A stretch of 64,000 bases of DNA from Terriglobia bacterium (GCA_020073495.1 JAIQFD010000002.1:682001-746000); one strand, 5' to 3'; numbered from the stretch's first letter, positions 1 to 9,007 are shown. The notes: a model not told the origin generated them from the sequence alone. Made by a program: numbers and translations.

Positions 1-1
1 G

Positions 2-1297
2 GCGACGGTGGCGTTCAGCTCGATCGCCGGCCGTTTCGGCAACGCAGGACAGACGGATTACAGCTCCGCCAACGATCTGTTGTGCAAGATCACGTCGAGC
101 TTCCGCACCACTCGTCCCGCGACCCGCGGCATCGTCATCGACTGGACCGCCTGGGGCGGCATCGGTATGGCGACGCGCGGTTCCATTCCCAAGATGATGG
201 AAGTTGCAGGGATCGACATGCTGCCGCCGGAAGCGGGCATCCCCTTGATCCGCCGCGAGCTCACCGAAGGGGGGACGAGCGGTGAGATCATTATCGGCGA
301 GCGCCTCGGCATTCTGTTGAGTGAATGGGACGCGACCGGTGGGCTCGATCCAAAGGCAGTTGAGATTCCCGGCGCGGCGACCGGACCAATGGTGGGCAAC
401 ATCACAGCCATGACCGTGGGAGAAGGCCTCACCATCGAGACGACGCTGGACCCGGCCGTCCAACCCTTCTTGCACGATCATCAAATCGACGGCACGCCGG
501 TGCTGCCCGGCGTCATGGGCATCGAGGCGTTTGCGGAGGCCACGCTTTGCATGCTGCCGGATTGGCACGTCGAGAGCGTCGAAGACGTGAACTTCCTCGC
601 GCCCTTCAAGTTCTACCGCAGCGAGAAGCGCGCGTTGACGATCCAGGTGGCGCTCCATCCGCTCGGCGACAGCTTGGAGGCGGACTGCCGGCTGACCGGT
701 CGTCGGGTGCTTCCGGGGCAACCCGATCCCCAGATCACCACCCACTTCACCGCCCGCCTGCGGCTGGCGAAACATCCGCCCAAAGGTATGCCCGGTACAC
801 CCCCGGCACGTCTGGCTGGATCGATCATCGAAGCCGCCGACATCTATCGCGTCTATTTCCATGGACCGGCCTACCGCGTCATCGAGGAGGCGTGGTGGGA
901 CGAGAACCGGATCGTCGGGCGCATGACCAAGGACTTGCCCAGCAATCACCAACCACCCGAGCAGCCGACGGTCATGGCGCCGCGGCTAATCGAGCTCTGC
1001 TTCCAGACTGCTGGTCTCTGGGAGCTCGGGATGCAAGGACGCTTTGGCCTGCCGCTCCATGTCGATCGGGTCTGCATCTTGCGCACACCGGATCTCGCCG
1101 AAGGCCGTCTGCATGCCGTCGTCACTCCGAACCCGGAGCAAGGCACATTCGATGCGGAGGTCCTGGATACGGCGGGAACGCGCTATCTCCAGTTGACCGG
1201 CTATCGCACAGTCGCCCTGCCGGGTGGCGTTGATGCCGACGCGTTGAAGGCGCTGCAGTACGTCGTGCGCGAGGAGTGCGAGGTCGAACCCGTGTGA
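2..1297 (+). CDS. Polyketide synthase, C-terminal KR-DH part (5' end outside window)
   Basis: This is the 3' end of a large synthase gene; the frame is open to the window edge. The first ~110 residues are the end of a ketoreductase domain: AFSSIAGRFGN is followed by the catalytic Tyr/Asn pair in DYSSAND. Residues ~150-420 form a hot-dog dehydratase domain with HDHQIDGTPVLPG, which has the H-x3-G-x4-P pattern of polyketide dehydratases. The protein ends right after this domain, with no ACP or thioesterase. The phosphopantetheinyl transferase gene starts inside its last codons, so the two are translationally coupled. A KR-DH-PPTase order resembles iterative PUFA/enediyne-type synthases, but the KS/AT part is not visible, so the product class is unknown. 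Confidence 0.85.
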   Translation, partial: ATVAFSSIAGRFGNAGQTDYSSANDLLCKITSSFRTTRPATRGIVIDWTAWGGIGMATRGSIPKMMEVAGIDMLPPEAGIPLIRRELTEGGTSGEIIIGERLGILLSEWDATGGLDPKAVEIPGAATGPMVGNITAMTVGEGLTIETTLDPAVQPFLHDHQIDGTPVLPGVMGIEAFAEATLCMLPDWHVESVEDVNFLAPFKFYRSEKRALTIQVALHPLGDSLEADCRLTGRRVLPGQPDPQITTHFTARLRLAKHPPKGMPGTPPARLAGSIIEAADIYRVYFHGPAYRVIEEAWWDENRIVGRMTKDLPSNHQPPEQPTVMAPRLIELCFQTAGLWELGMQGRFGLPLHVDRVCILRTPDLAEGRLHAVVTPNPEQGTFDAEVLDTAGTRYLQLTGYRTVALPGGVDADALKALQYVVREECEVEPV

Positions 1298-2073
1298 CGG
1301 CCGCAGATCGCTCGCTCGCATCGAGCAGTTGCATGGATACCTATTGGCTGGAGCAGACAGAGGCCGAGCTGCCCGAGGACGATGCGTGGCTCAGCGCCGT
1401 CGAACTCTCGCGCCTGCGCGGCCTGCGTTTTCCCAAGCGCCGAGCCGACTGGCGGCTGGGACGCTGGACGGCGAAGTGTGCAGTGGCCACGTACTTGAAC
1501 CTGCCCAGTGATGCACGCACGCTTGCCACCATCGAGATACGCGCGGCGGCATCGGGAGCGCCTGAGGTTTTCCTCGCTGACAAACCTGCTGCGGTCGTCA
1601 TTTCACTGAGCCACAGTGCCGGCACAGCGGCGTGTGCCTTGGCGTCTCCCGGCGCGTCGTTGGGTTGCGATCTGGAGATCGTCGAGCCGCACAGCGACGG
1701 TTTCATCGCTGATTACTTCACCGCAGACGAGCAGGCGTCGATCGCGCGGACCGTCGCCGCCGACCGGTCGCTGCTTGTGGCCCTCCTCTGGAGCGCGAAG
1801 GAGAGCGCACTGAAAACGCTGCGCGAGGGACTTCGGCTGGACACCCGCTCCGTGCAGGTTAGCTGTGGCCCGGAGCAGCAGCAGTGCACCCGGGCCTGGC
1901 ATCCGCTGCAAGCGCGTTGTGCGGACGGTCAGGTCTTTCACGGATGGTGGCAACGCAATGGCAACCTGGTGCGAACCTTGATTGCCGTTCCGGCGCCGTC
2001 CCAGCCCATCGCCCTGAACCTGGGTGCAGCAAATCGCAGCCAAGGGGCGCCAACCAAGCGTGCAAGTCGTTGA
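1276..2073 (+). CDS. 4'-phosphopantetheinyl transferase, Sfp type
   Basis: The enzyme would transfer phosphopantetheine from CoA to the carrier protein of the upstream synthase. The Sfp signature is clear: SLSHSAG, then LGCDLEIVEP (G-x-D-x-E magnesium site) and WSAKESALK. I give the GTG at 1276, which overlaps the synthase by 22 bp. The ATG at 1333 (MDTYWLEQ) is an equally good start and gives a more usual length of 246 residues. The last ~25 residues are low-complexity. They are encoded by DNA resembling the sequence around the integrase remnant at 47.1 kb (CGCAGCCAA repeat, then a tRNA fragment), so the native 3' end may have been replaced by an integration event. Confidence 0.85.
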   Translation: MRGRTRVTAADRSLASSSCMDTYWLEQTEAELPEDDAWLSAVELSRLRGLRFPKRRADWRLGRWTAKCAVATYLNLPSDARTLATIEIRAAASGAPEVFLADKPAAVVISLSHSAGTAACALASPGASLGCDLEIVEPHSDGFIADYFTADEQASIARTVAADRSLLVALLWSAKESALKTLREGLRLDTRSVQVSCGPEQQQCTRAWHPLQARCADGQVFHGWWQRNGNLVRTLIAVPAPSQPIALNLGAANRSQGAPTKRASR

Positions 2074-2078
2074 ATTGA

Positions 2079-2102
2079 TGGTGGCCAGGGACGGAATCGA
2101 AC
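2079..2102 (-). repeat. Short tRNA-Phe 3'-end fragment (att remnant A)
   Basis: On the minus strand these 24 nt match the T-loop to CCA end of a tRNA-Phe (GTTCGATTCCGTCCCTGGCCACCA read across two lines of the acceptor and T arms). The match stops after the T loop. The ~25 nt before it (2055-2078) closely match 47178-47197, so this is one edge of a duplicated attachment region. No 5' tRNA half is present. Confidence 0.6.
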
Positions 2103-2223
2103 TTGAGCCGCCTAGCGGGCGTGACCCGGCGTAAAGCGACGGGGAGAGCCCGCTGGCGAAATCCTGAGCCGCACTTTGCGGCGAAGGACCTCTCCCGAAG
2201 AATTTCAATCTTGACTCTGAGTA

Positions 2224-2274
2224 TGGTGGCCAGGGACCGAATCGAACCGCCGACACCAGCCTTTCCAGGGCTGG
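2224..2274 (-). repeat. tRNA-Phe 3'-half fragment (att remnant B, left end of a possible island)
   Basis: This 51-nt stretch matches the copy at 47198-47248 with only three mismatches, in the same orientation. On the minus strand it covers the anticodon arm, variable loop, T arm, acceptor 3' side and CCA. The anticodon position is degenerate (GGA instead of GAA), and there is no 5' half, so it is not a working tRNA. About 105 nt further on, both copies are followed by the same GGTGTTTGCCTCA block, preceded by repeats of the GCAGCCAA type that look like integrase arm sites. The rest of 2103-2476 holds no gene that I can support. Confidence 0.65.
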
Positions 2275-2476
2275 ATTCTCCCGTACCTATCCACCTGAAA
2301 TCAGGACAGTTGCGCTCAAATTCCCTGCCCTTTTACCCCAGTTTAAAGCAGCCAAATTGCAGCCAATTCCGCGGGTGCGGTGTTTGCCTCATCCAGGAAG
2401 ACCCCAGCCGGTGACGGGTTTTGTCTCTGGATGCCCAAGTTAGTGGCAGCCAATTCACAAAGGGCTTCCCGGGAGG

Positions 2477-3346
2477 TTGTGGTCCAACATCGACCAATTT
2501 CAATCCAGCCTCTCAGGAGCCCTCGACTCTTCCAACAAAATCTTCCAGCAGCTGGATACGGAGCTCCCGAGCTTGGAAGCTGTCGCAAAGAATTGGGCCG
2601 TCTTTGGCCAGCAGCTGCGGGTGCTCGCGCAATCAAAAGGCCAGGCTTTAGGACGTGAACTGCGGTCAGATTCGGAACCAGCGATAGCGCGAGAAACGGA
2701 TTCTCTCCTCAATGGCCGAGCATTGACAATCGCCGAGTTCAACGACCTGCAAGCGCGAGTCGTGACCGCCACGAAGTTTATTCCAACTTGGCTGGATCTC
2801 TGGAGCAGATTGAAAAAGCTGGGCCCTGGATTACCGGAATTCGTCCAGTCACATCACGACTACGTAGAGGCCCATCGGGACAAGGTTGCAAAGGTTCAAC
2901 AAGCCGCTGAACAAACGTGGGTCGAGATTTGGGGGCTTGATAGCGCAGATGCCACAAAGGTAAAGAAGGCTCACGAGGATGTGAGCTCGCTCGAGAGTGC
3001 TTATGCACAACTGCTCGTCGACGCTGGGGTGACGACGCCAGCATTGGCAGTCCAAGCGCCGGTGCTCGCAGGCTTTGGCCTGTACAGCCCCAGGACATAC
3101 GGAGCCTATCGCTCGACTCGTTCAGCGGCTGACTATCTGGCCGAGATCAAGCATCGAGATCGTCTGTTAGGCATGCTTGCCTACTTAACCGCCATCCTCA
3201 CCGGCCTCAGCATGAATTACTTCGGGCAGAACTTTGGGACGGTTCATGACTACGTCAAGCTATTCCTGTGGGCATTCGGCGCAAAGGTGGCGGTAGACGC
3301 ACTCGCAAATAGCTTGGAGCGATGGTTGAGACCTGGAAGTCTTTGA
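2477..3346 (+). CDS. Unknown protein with C-terminal membrane hairpin, no clear start
   Basis: I do not recognise the family. The frame encodes ~200 soluble, mostly helical residues rich in Gln, Glu and Lys, probably coiled-coil. Two hydrophobic segments near the C-terminus follow (LLGMLAYLTAILTGLSM and YVKLFLWAFGAKVAVDAL). No ATG or GTG start exists. The listed start is a TTG directly abutting GGGAGG, too close for a normal ribosome site, and the frame is open only 11 codons further upstream. Together with the adjacent tRNA fragments, this suggests the 5' end was lost when DNA was inserted or deleted here. The rest of the frame is intact, so the break may be recent or a TTG start may be used. 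Confidence 0.5.
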   Translation: MWSNIDQFQSSLSGALDSSNKIFQQLDTELPSLEAVAKNWAVFGQQLRVLAQSKGQALGRELRSDSEPAIARETDSLLNGRALTIAEFNDLQARVVTATKFIPTWLDLWSRLKKLGPGLPEFVQSHHDYVEAHRDKVAKVQQAAEQTWVEIWGLDSADATKVKKAHEDVSSLESAYAQLLVDAGVTTPALAVQAPVLAGFGLYSPRTYGAYRSTRSAADYLAEIKHRDRLLGMLAYLTAILTGLSMNYFGQNFGTVHDYVKLFLWAFGAKVAVDALANSLERWLRPGSL

Positions 3347-3494
3347 TTGTGGGATTGCGCGAGCGTTGCTGAGATTTCAGCTGAATGACTCCCTGAAATG
3401 CCGTGGGCATATGTCCGATTAGGGCGATAACTTATCTACTGCTTTGCGGGCAAGGCGACTGTCGACTTGGCCGAGACAGAAGCAGGGACGTTCA

Positions 3495-3575
3495 AAGACA
3501 AGCGGCACGGTCGACATTGCATCGTCGTGGACCGTACAGAATTGCTGGCATGCGCGCTCAGGGGCACGCGTGCCT
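3495..3575 (+). pseudogene. Serine-recombinase C-terminal remnant
   Basis: The plus strand reads KDKRHGRHCIVVDRTELL, then CALRG. This is a decayed copy of KGKRLGRPRVVVDSTRIG...LRAQG from the resolvase at 31760-32527, and the DNA similarity is also visible (CGTCGTGGAC, GCGCTCAGGGGC). It lies in the opposite orientation to the second fragment at 3660-3925. The surrounding 3347-3660 stretch holds nothing else that I can support. Confidence 0.45.
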
Positions 3576-3659
3576 ACCATCTACTTCCTATCGTTTACCC
3601 AGCTTTTCCATTTTCGCGCTAGCCCAAGTCCGGCCCAAGTTCCGAAAAATCAGCCAAGG

Positions 3660-3925
3660 TCAATTGACGACCGCCGCTCCCGGTTGGCTCAGAATCGCCG
3701 CAAGCGCATTCCGAAGTCCGGCCTTCACGCGCTCCTGGGTCAGCGCCCGCTCAAATTCGGCCACCGCGACAATGATCTGGAACATGAGCCGGCCCGAGGG
3801 CGTGCTGAGGTCTAGGTTGTCGCGCAGGCGGACGAACGCCACTCCAAGGGCTTCAAGCTCGGCTAGTGCGTTGATGAGGTGCCTTAGCGACCGGTTCGAG
3901 ATCGGCGAGGATCAAGTCCACTTTC
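3660..3925 (-). pseudogene. Serine-recombinase catalytic-domain remnant
   Basis: The minus strand encodes RSLRHLINALAELEALG, AFVRLRDNLDLSTPSGRL and AEFERALTQERVKAGLRNA. These match the region after the catalytic N-terminus of the resolvase at 31760-32527. The part upstream (VLLFVARKVD) lies in another frame, and an in-frame TGA follows in the expected frame. The C-terminus runs out at ALAAILSQ. It is therefore frameshifted and truncated at both ends. I see nothing supportable between here and 4208. Confidence 0.7.
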
Positions 3926-4207
3926 CTGGCAACGAACAACAACACGGCAAGTTGGATGAGAGACAGGAGGAATCGTTTGTGATCGTGCAGGTAGGTGGGC
4001 GCCGCTCTAAACCAATACCATCGCCCCGGGGACGCCGCTGGCGATGTCGCGGCTTGCATGCGGCAGGAGTATCACACCCACGCCGAAAGCATCCACTGAA
4101 CAATGGCGGGGACGGTCGTCGCATACACCGCGAATTCGATTGCCTGCGACGTAACGCAGGCGGAGAATTGGCGCACCCCGAAGATACCAGTCCGCCTTGG
4201 AGGTCGC

Positions 4208-4615
4208 ATGGCGCGCCACTGCGTCGCATACGTTCTCATGGTGTGTTTCGTTCTTCCCGCGCCAGCTTGGCCGCAATCGGATCAAGCCGCGCCCGAACCG
4301 CCTGTCCCAGTACAAACCCAAAACCCACCAACCCCAAACGCAACTGCGGGCGGGGATTCAGCTACCCACACTGGAGCACCGGCACCTCTCGCTGAGCCGA
4401 AGAAATCTGGCCCACCTGAAACCACAATCAATGCCAGCGCCACGGTACCCAGTACGCTGCTGTTGGAAGACGGCACGCCTGTGAAGCTGCGAATTGCACA
4501 GACTGTATCCTCGGCGGATGCTCACGTCGGGCAACAGCTTGACTTCGAAGTACTCGAAGAAGTCAGATTAAACAGCGTGCTCATTATTCCGTCGCAAGAA
4601 GCGAGACCAGCTTGA
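4208..4615 (+). CDS. Secreted Pro-rich protein of Acidobacteria type, apparently shortened
   Basis: The start ATG at 4208 follows a good ribosome site (TTGGAGG, 4197-4203). Residues 1-24 are a signal peptide (MARHCVAYVLMVCFVLPAPAWPQ). A ~70-residue Pro/Thr-rich linker follows, then a short domain reading LLEDGTPVKLRIAQTVSSAD, followed by AHVGQQLDFEVLEEV. From memory, relatives of this domain continue well past the VIP motif, whereas here the protein stops six residues after LIIP. The stop overlaps the start of the response regulator (TGATG), so the gene may now serve partly as the translational leader of the regulatory operon. Function unknown. Confidence 0.6.
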   Translation: MARHCVAYVLMVCFVLPAPAWPQSDQAAPEPPVPVQTQNPPTPNATAGGDSATHTGAPAPLAEPKKSGPPETTINASATVPSTLLLEDGTPVKLRIAQTVSSADAHVGQQLDFEVLEEVRLNSVLIIPSQEARPA

Positions 4616-5982
4616 TGCGGCCCTTGCGTGTGGTGGTGATCGACGACGACGCGGACACGTGTGCCTTCCTGCGTGCCGTATTCTCCGCGGAAGGCCACGA
4701 CTGCCAGGCCTTCCTCAACGCGGAGAGCGCAGAACGGCACCTCGCGGCCAACAAGGCAGACCTGGCGCTGGTGGATATCTATCTCGGCTCGGCCAACGGC
4801 ATCGACCTGCTGGGCCGTCTCCAGGCGCTGCAGCCTGAGCTTTACCCGGTGGTGATGACGGCGCGAATCAGCGTGGAGACCGCCGCGCGCTCGGTCGCGG
4901 AAGGCGCCGTCGATTACGTCAGCAAGCCGCTGACCATCGAACAGATACGCCAGATCTGTACCCGCGCCGACGGATTCCGCTCGCACAGCCGCAAGCCGCC
5001 CGCTCCTGCCCAGGTCCGGCTGGAAGACTCCGCGATCATCGGGAGCAGCCCCAACATGCTGGAGGTGTACAAAGCGGTGGGACGGGTGGCGCCCAGCAAC
5101 GCCAATGTGCTGGTCACCGGCGCCAGCGGCACGGGCAAGGAACTGGTGGCGCGAGCCATCCACCAGCATTCCAAGCGGGCGCCGCAGCCCTTCATTCCCG
5201 TCAACTGCGGGTCGTTCACCGAAACCATCCTGGAAAGCGAACTCTTCGGCCACGAGAAGGGAGCGTTCACCGGCGCCGAGAAGGTGCACAAGGGACTGGT
5301 GGAAGCGGCCAACGGCGGCACGTTGTTCCTCGACGAAGTGACGGAAACGACGCTCGGCTTCCAGGTGAAGTTGCTACGGGTGATCCAGGAACAGCAAGTA
5401 CGGCGCGTCGGCTCCAGCGCCTACATCCCGGTGGACGTGCGCATCCTGTCGGCCTCGAACCGGGACGTGCCCGCGATGATCAAGAAGGGGCAGTTCCGGG
5501 AGGACCTGTATTACCGCTTGAGCGTAGTCCAGATCGCAGTCCCATCGCTGGACCAGCGGCGCGAGGACATCCCGCTGCTGGTCACGCATTTCCTCCAGCA
5601 ATTCAACGCGAAGAACGACCGCAATCTGACCATCGAGGCGGGCGCGGTCGAGCGCCTCCAACAGATGGATTGGCCGGGCAACGTGCGCGAACTGGAGAAC
5701 ACAGTGAACCGCCTCGCCATCTTTGCCCCGACCGGCCGGATCACGTTGGCGGACATCCAGGCCGAGGCGCAGCGGGCGTCCTCCACCCCCACGCCGCGCA
5801 CTGCCGCGGCTGTGCCGCCGGACCGGCTGCTGGAGCTCGAGCGCGAGCACATCGTGCGCATCCTGAAGGAGACGCGCGGCAACAAGTCGGAGGCCGCGCG
5901 GCGTCTGGGTATCGAGCGCAAGACCCTTTACAAGAAGGCGCTGCGGCTGGGGATCGACCTGCACACAACGGAAGAGCCATGA
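4615..5982 (+). CDS. Sigma-54-dependent response regulator, NtrC family
   Basis: Three domains are visible. A receiver domain (residues ~1-120) carries the acidic pocket VVIDDDAD, phospho-acceptor Asp in LALVDIYLG and Lys in DYVSKPL. An AAA+ domain carries Walker A GASGTGKE and the sigma-54 contact motif GAFTGA. A Fis-type helix-turn-helix at the C-terminus reads RGNKSEAARRLGIERKTLYK. It would activate sigma-54 promoters when phosphorylated. The ATG at 4615 overlaps the upstream stop, and the stop overlaps the start of the histidine kinase (ATGA), so kinase and regulator form one operon. The genes directly downstream, including the two giant cytochromes, are plausible targets. Confidence 0.93.
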   Translation: MRPLRVVVIDDDADTCAFLRAVFSAEGHDCQAFLNAESAERHLAANKADLALVDIYLGSANGIDLLGRLQALQPELYPVVMTARISVETAARSVAEGAVDYVSKPLTIEQIRQICTRADGFRSHSRKPPAPAQVRLEDSAIIGSSPNMLEVYKAVGRVAPSNANVLVTGASGTGKELVARAIHQHSKRAPQPFIPVNCGSFTETILESELFGHEKGAFTGAEKVHKGLVEAANGGTLFLDEVTETTLGFQVKLLRVIQEQQVRRVGSSAYIPVDVRILSASNRDVPAMIKKGQFREDLYYRLSVVQIAVPSLDQRREDIPLLVTHFLQQFNAKNDRNLTIEAGAVERLQQMDWPGNVRELENTVNRLAIFAPTGRITLADIQAEAQRASSTPTPRTAAAVPPDRLLELEREHIVRILKETRGNKSEAARRLGIERKTLYKKALRLGIDLHTTEEP

Positions 5983-8267
5983 GCGCGAAGATGCCACGCG
6001 GAGGCGGCTGGGGCAGGACTTGTGGTTTGTCGGCGATGCTGTTCGTACTCGCGGCCGGCCTCTCGGTCGCCCCTGTCATCCGCGAACTTCAGCTTCGTCT
6101 CACCGACACGTATTTTCACGTCGCGCCTCAGCCGGCCTCGCCGGCCACCGCTATGCTGGTCCTGATCGACGACGAAAGCCTGCGCCGCTACGGGCGCTGG
6201 CCGTGGTCGCGTACTCTGCTGGCACAGCTCACGCGGAACCTGGAGGATGCGGGCGCGGGTGTGATCGGACTCGACATCCTGCTGGCTGAACCGCAGTCTC
6301 CTGCAGCCGACAGCCGATTGCGGGACGCACTCGACCAGCGCACCGTGCTGGTGGACAAGATCGGAACCTATCCGGACGGGCCGCGCTGGACCGAGCCGCT
6401 GCCGGAGTTCGCGCGATCGGCTGGCGCGGTCGGGCATGCGCTCGCCGTCCTGGATCGCGACGGAGTCTGCCGCCGATTCCCGCCGCGCGAGCTGACCACC
6501 GACGGCCCGCGCTGGGCATTCGCGGTGGAATTGGCGCGCCGCGTCGATCCCCGCCGGACGGCGCAGTTCCTCTCCGCGTATGACATCCCCTTCCAGGACG
6601 ATGCGCTCGTGGCGACCATCGCCAAGCCGGTGCTGGTGCCGATCTCGTTCCGGCGCGGCGGTTTCGAGACCGTTTCTGCGGCAGCGGTGCTGCAAGGCAA
6701 GGATCTTGCCCGCGTGCGTGGGAGGCCCGTGCTGGTCGGCTTCGGGCCGGCCGAGATCAGCGACCGAGTCATCACTCCCCTCAGCGGCGAGTTACCGACG
6801 CCGGGCGTGGAAGTGCACGCGCATATCTTCGACAGCATCATCAGCGGGCGCACGCTGCGGGACATCCCGATGGGGTCCTCCGCCGCGCTGCTGCTGGTGA
6901 CTTGCGTGATCGTGGTGCTGGCCTTCAGCCGCTTGCGCGGCTGGCCCGCGGCCGGCGTTTTCCTGGTGATGGGGGCGGCGGTGTACGGTGGCGCGCTGGC
7001 GGTGTTCGCGCTCTGGTTCCGCATCGTGCCCGCCGGCTCCATGATCCTTGCCGTGCTGCTAGGCCCGCTGCTGGTCTACACCTCGGACCTGGTGATCGTG
7101 GAGCGCAGCCACCTCCGCCAACTGCGAGAGTTGAGGCACTGGCTGGCGTCGCGGCGGCACAACGTTTCCCTGGCGGACAAGGCCGACCTTTCCTGGAGAC
7201 TCGAGCTGTTGCACGATCTCCAGACGGAACTCGGCTCGCTCTACGAACTTCACGAGACGCTGCTGGAATCGACCCAGGACCTGGTGGCGATCTTCGATGA
7301 CGGCGGACACTTGCTGCTCAAGAACAGCTCATTCGCCCACGTCTTCCAATGCGAAGATCAGCCAAGATTGGCGCTTGACGACGTGCGCTCGCGGTTGGCT
7401 CCGAAGGAAGACGCCCCGCTGGTCTCCACCGGGCACACCGTCGAGGGCGAGGCGTTTATCGGCGATGCGCTGTATTTTGTGCGCATTGTACCCCTGCCTC
7501 CGACGACGTTGTCGCCGGGCGGCGGGACCGTGGTTCTGCTCACCGACCTGGCCGCGCGCGTGGAGCGCGACCGTGCCCGCGCCGAGGCCCTCGGATTCAT
7601 CACTCACGAACTGCGCACGCCCTTGGTCTCCATCCAGGGCTTCGCCGAGGTGATGATGCAATACCCCGACTCGCCGTCCTGCGCCGCGGCTCCGGAGACC
7701 ATCTTCCGGGAATCGAAGCGGCTGCTGGCGCTGATCAACAGCTATCTCGACGTGCTGCGGCTGGACGCGGGGGCAAGGCCTCTCCGGTCGGATGCCGTGA
7801 ATCTCGATGAAGTCGTGAAGCAGGTGTTCGACATCCTTCAGCCACTCGCCGCTGCTGCCGGCTCACGCCTGGTTTTCGAGGGCCAGGAACCGGTTGCGAT
7901 CTCCGGCGACGCACCACTGCTCACCGGGGCCGTACTCAATCTGGTAAGCAATGCAATCAAGTACGGGAAGCCCGGCAAGGACATTCTCGTGAAATGCGCC
8001 TGTGCGCGTGACGCGATGGTACTGAGCGTGCAGAATCAAGGGGTGCCGGTCAAGGAGGAAGACGTCTCCCGGCTCTTTGAGCCCTTCTACCGAACTCCGG
8101 AAGCGGAAGCGAACAAAGCGGGATGGGGACTCGGCCTTGCTTTCGTGAAACGTATTGCGGAAAAGCACGGCGGTTCGGTACACATCAGTATTACCGCAGA
8201 GGGCGCTTCGTTTGAGATTCATCTTCCGGTCAGGTCACTGGCGCTAGCTGCGAAAGGCACGACATGA
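5979..8267 (+). CDS. CHASE2-domain membrane histidine kinase
   Basis: The ATG at 5979 lies in an ATGA overlap with the regulator gene. An N-terminal membrane segment (LSAMLFVLAAGLSVAPVI) is followed by a large periplasmic CHASE2 sensor domain (IDDESLRRYGRWPWSR is its typical opening). About three membrane segments follow around residues 290-370, then a PAS-like region, a HisKA box with the phospho-His in FITHELRTPL, and a HATPase domain with NLVSNAIKYGKPG and WGLGLAF. The sensed signal is outside the cytoplasmic membrane and unknown. The partner is certainly the regulator encoded just upstream. The last codon overlaps the FecR gene. Confidence 0.92.
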   Translation: MSAKMPRGGGWGRTCGLSAMLFVLAAGLSVAPVIRELQLRLTDTYFHVAPQPASPATAMLVLIDDESLRRYGRWPWSRTLLAQLTRNLEDAGAGVIGLDILLAEPQSPAADSRLRDALDQRTVLVDKIGTYPDGPRWTEPLPEFARSAGAVGHALAVLDRDGVCRRFPPRELTTDGPRWAFAVELARRVDPRRTAQFLSAYDIPFQDDALVATIAKPVLVPISFRRGGFETVSAAAVLQGKDLARVRGRPVLVGFGPAEISDRVITPLSGELPTPGVEVHAHIFDSIISGRTLRDIPMGSSAALLLVTCVIVVLAFSRLRGWPAAGVFLVMGAAVYGGALAVFALWFRIVPAGSMILAVLLGPLLVYTSDLVIVERSHLRQLRELRHWLASRRHNVSLADKADLSWRLELLHDLQTELGSLYELHETLLESTQDLVAIFDDGGHLLLKNSSFAHVFQCEDQPRLALDDVRSRLAPKEDAPLVSTGHTVEGEAFIGDALYFVRIVPLPPTTLSPGGGTVVLLTDLAARVERDRARAEALGFITHELRTPLVSIQGFAEVMMQYPDSPSCAAAPETIFRESKRLLALINSYLDVLRLDAGARPLRSDAVNLDEVVKQVFDILQPLAAAAGSRLVFEGQEPVAISGDAPLLTGAVLNLVSNAIKYGKPGKDILVKCACARDAMVLSVQNQGVPVKEEDVSRLFEPFYRTPEAEANKAGWGLGLAFVKRIAEKHGGSVHISITAEGASFEIHLPVRSLALAAKGTT

Positions 8268-9007
8268 AATCTCGTACAGTCTGGCGCATCGCGTTCCTGC
8301 TGATGTTGGTATTGCCGCTGGCGACAGGGCAAGCTCCGGCCCCGCAGCAGACATCGCTGGCGGTCGGACAAGGAACGATTGCGGCCATCAAGGGAAACGT
8401 CTCCATCCATTCGGTCCAGGGAGCCGCGGTTCCGACGCAGCGCGGACAGGTCCTAGCGCCGGAGACCGTCATCGAAACCGAGAAAGGAAGCGTTCTTCTC
8501 AATCTGCAGGACGGCTCGCAAGTACAGATCAAAGGCCACAGCCGCGTCGTCCTGAAAGATCCGACCCAGGGCAAGAAATTCTCGCTCGAACTGTTCATCG
8601 GCGAAGTCTTGACGAAGATCCAAAAGAAATTGGGCAGCACACCCTCATTCCGCATGGGGACTCCGACCGCCGTCATCACGGTGCGCGGGACCCAGTTCCT
8701 GACCGAAGTGGACAAGAAAGGCAAGACATCCCTCTACGTGTACGAAGGCGTCGTCGAGGTCCGGGGCATGATGATCGGAGCGCGTCCAGTGCTTGTGGGG
8801 CCTGGGTACCGGACGTACGTGCCGCGGGACCGGGATCCGGAACGGCCACAGCGGATCAACAACCTCGACGACAACAGAGGACCTGGTGGCCGATCAGAGC
8901 GAGAGCAGCCCGACTCTTCGCGCGGGGATTCGAGCTCCAGGCAGGAGCGCGACCAACAGCAGCAGCAGCAACAGCAGCAGCCTGGAAGAAGCCGCGAGCC
9001 CGATTAG
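8264..9007 (+). CDS. Secreted FecR-domain protein
   Basis: A signal peptide (residues ~1-24, ending LATGQA) is followed by a FecR-like domain. Its typical parts are GTIAAIKGNVSI, then VLAPETVIETEKGSVLLNL and later MGTPTAVITVRGTQF. The C-terminal ~60 residues are rich in Asp, Arg and Ser and end in a run of seven to eight Gln followed by PGRSREPD. It is translationally coupled to the kinase (ATGA), so it may be a periplasmic signal transmitter of the two-component system rather than an iron regulator; no TonB receptor is nearby. A strong hairpin follows about 30 nt after the stop. Confidence 0.8.
   Translation: MKSRTVWRIAFLLMLVLPLATGQAPAPQQTSLAVGQGTIAAIKGNVSIHSVQGAAVPTQRGQVLAPETVIETEKGSVLLNLQDGSQVQIKGHSRVVLKDPTQGKKFSLELFIGEVLTKIQKKLGSTPSFRMGTPTAVITVRGTQFLTEVDKKGKTSLYVYEGVVEVRGMMIGARPVLVGPGYRTYVPRDRDPERPQRINNLDDNRGPGGRSEREQPDSSRGDSSSRQERDQQQQQQQQQPGRSREPD

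Noticed and set aside
2103-2414. A 103-codon frame containing VARDRIEPPTPAFPG
   Set aside because: This peptide is the known spurious translation of a tRNA 3' end, not a protein.
3403-4395. A 330-codon plus-strand frame over the scar region
   Set aside because: It runs across recombinase remnants in both orientations and the upstream part of a real gene in another frame.
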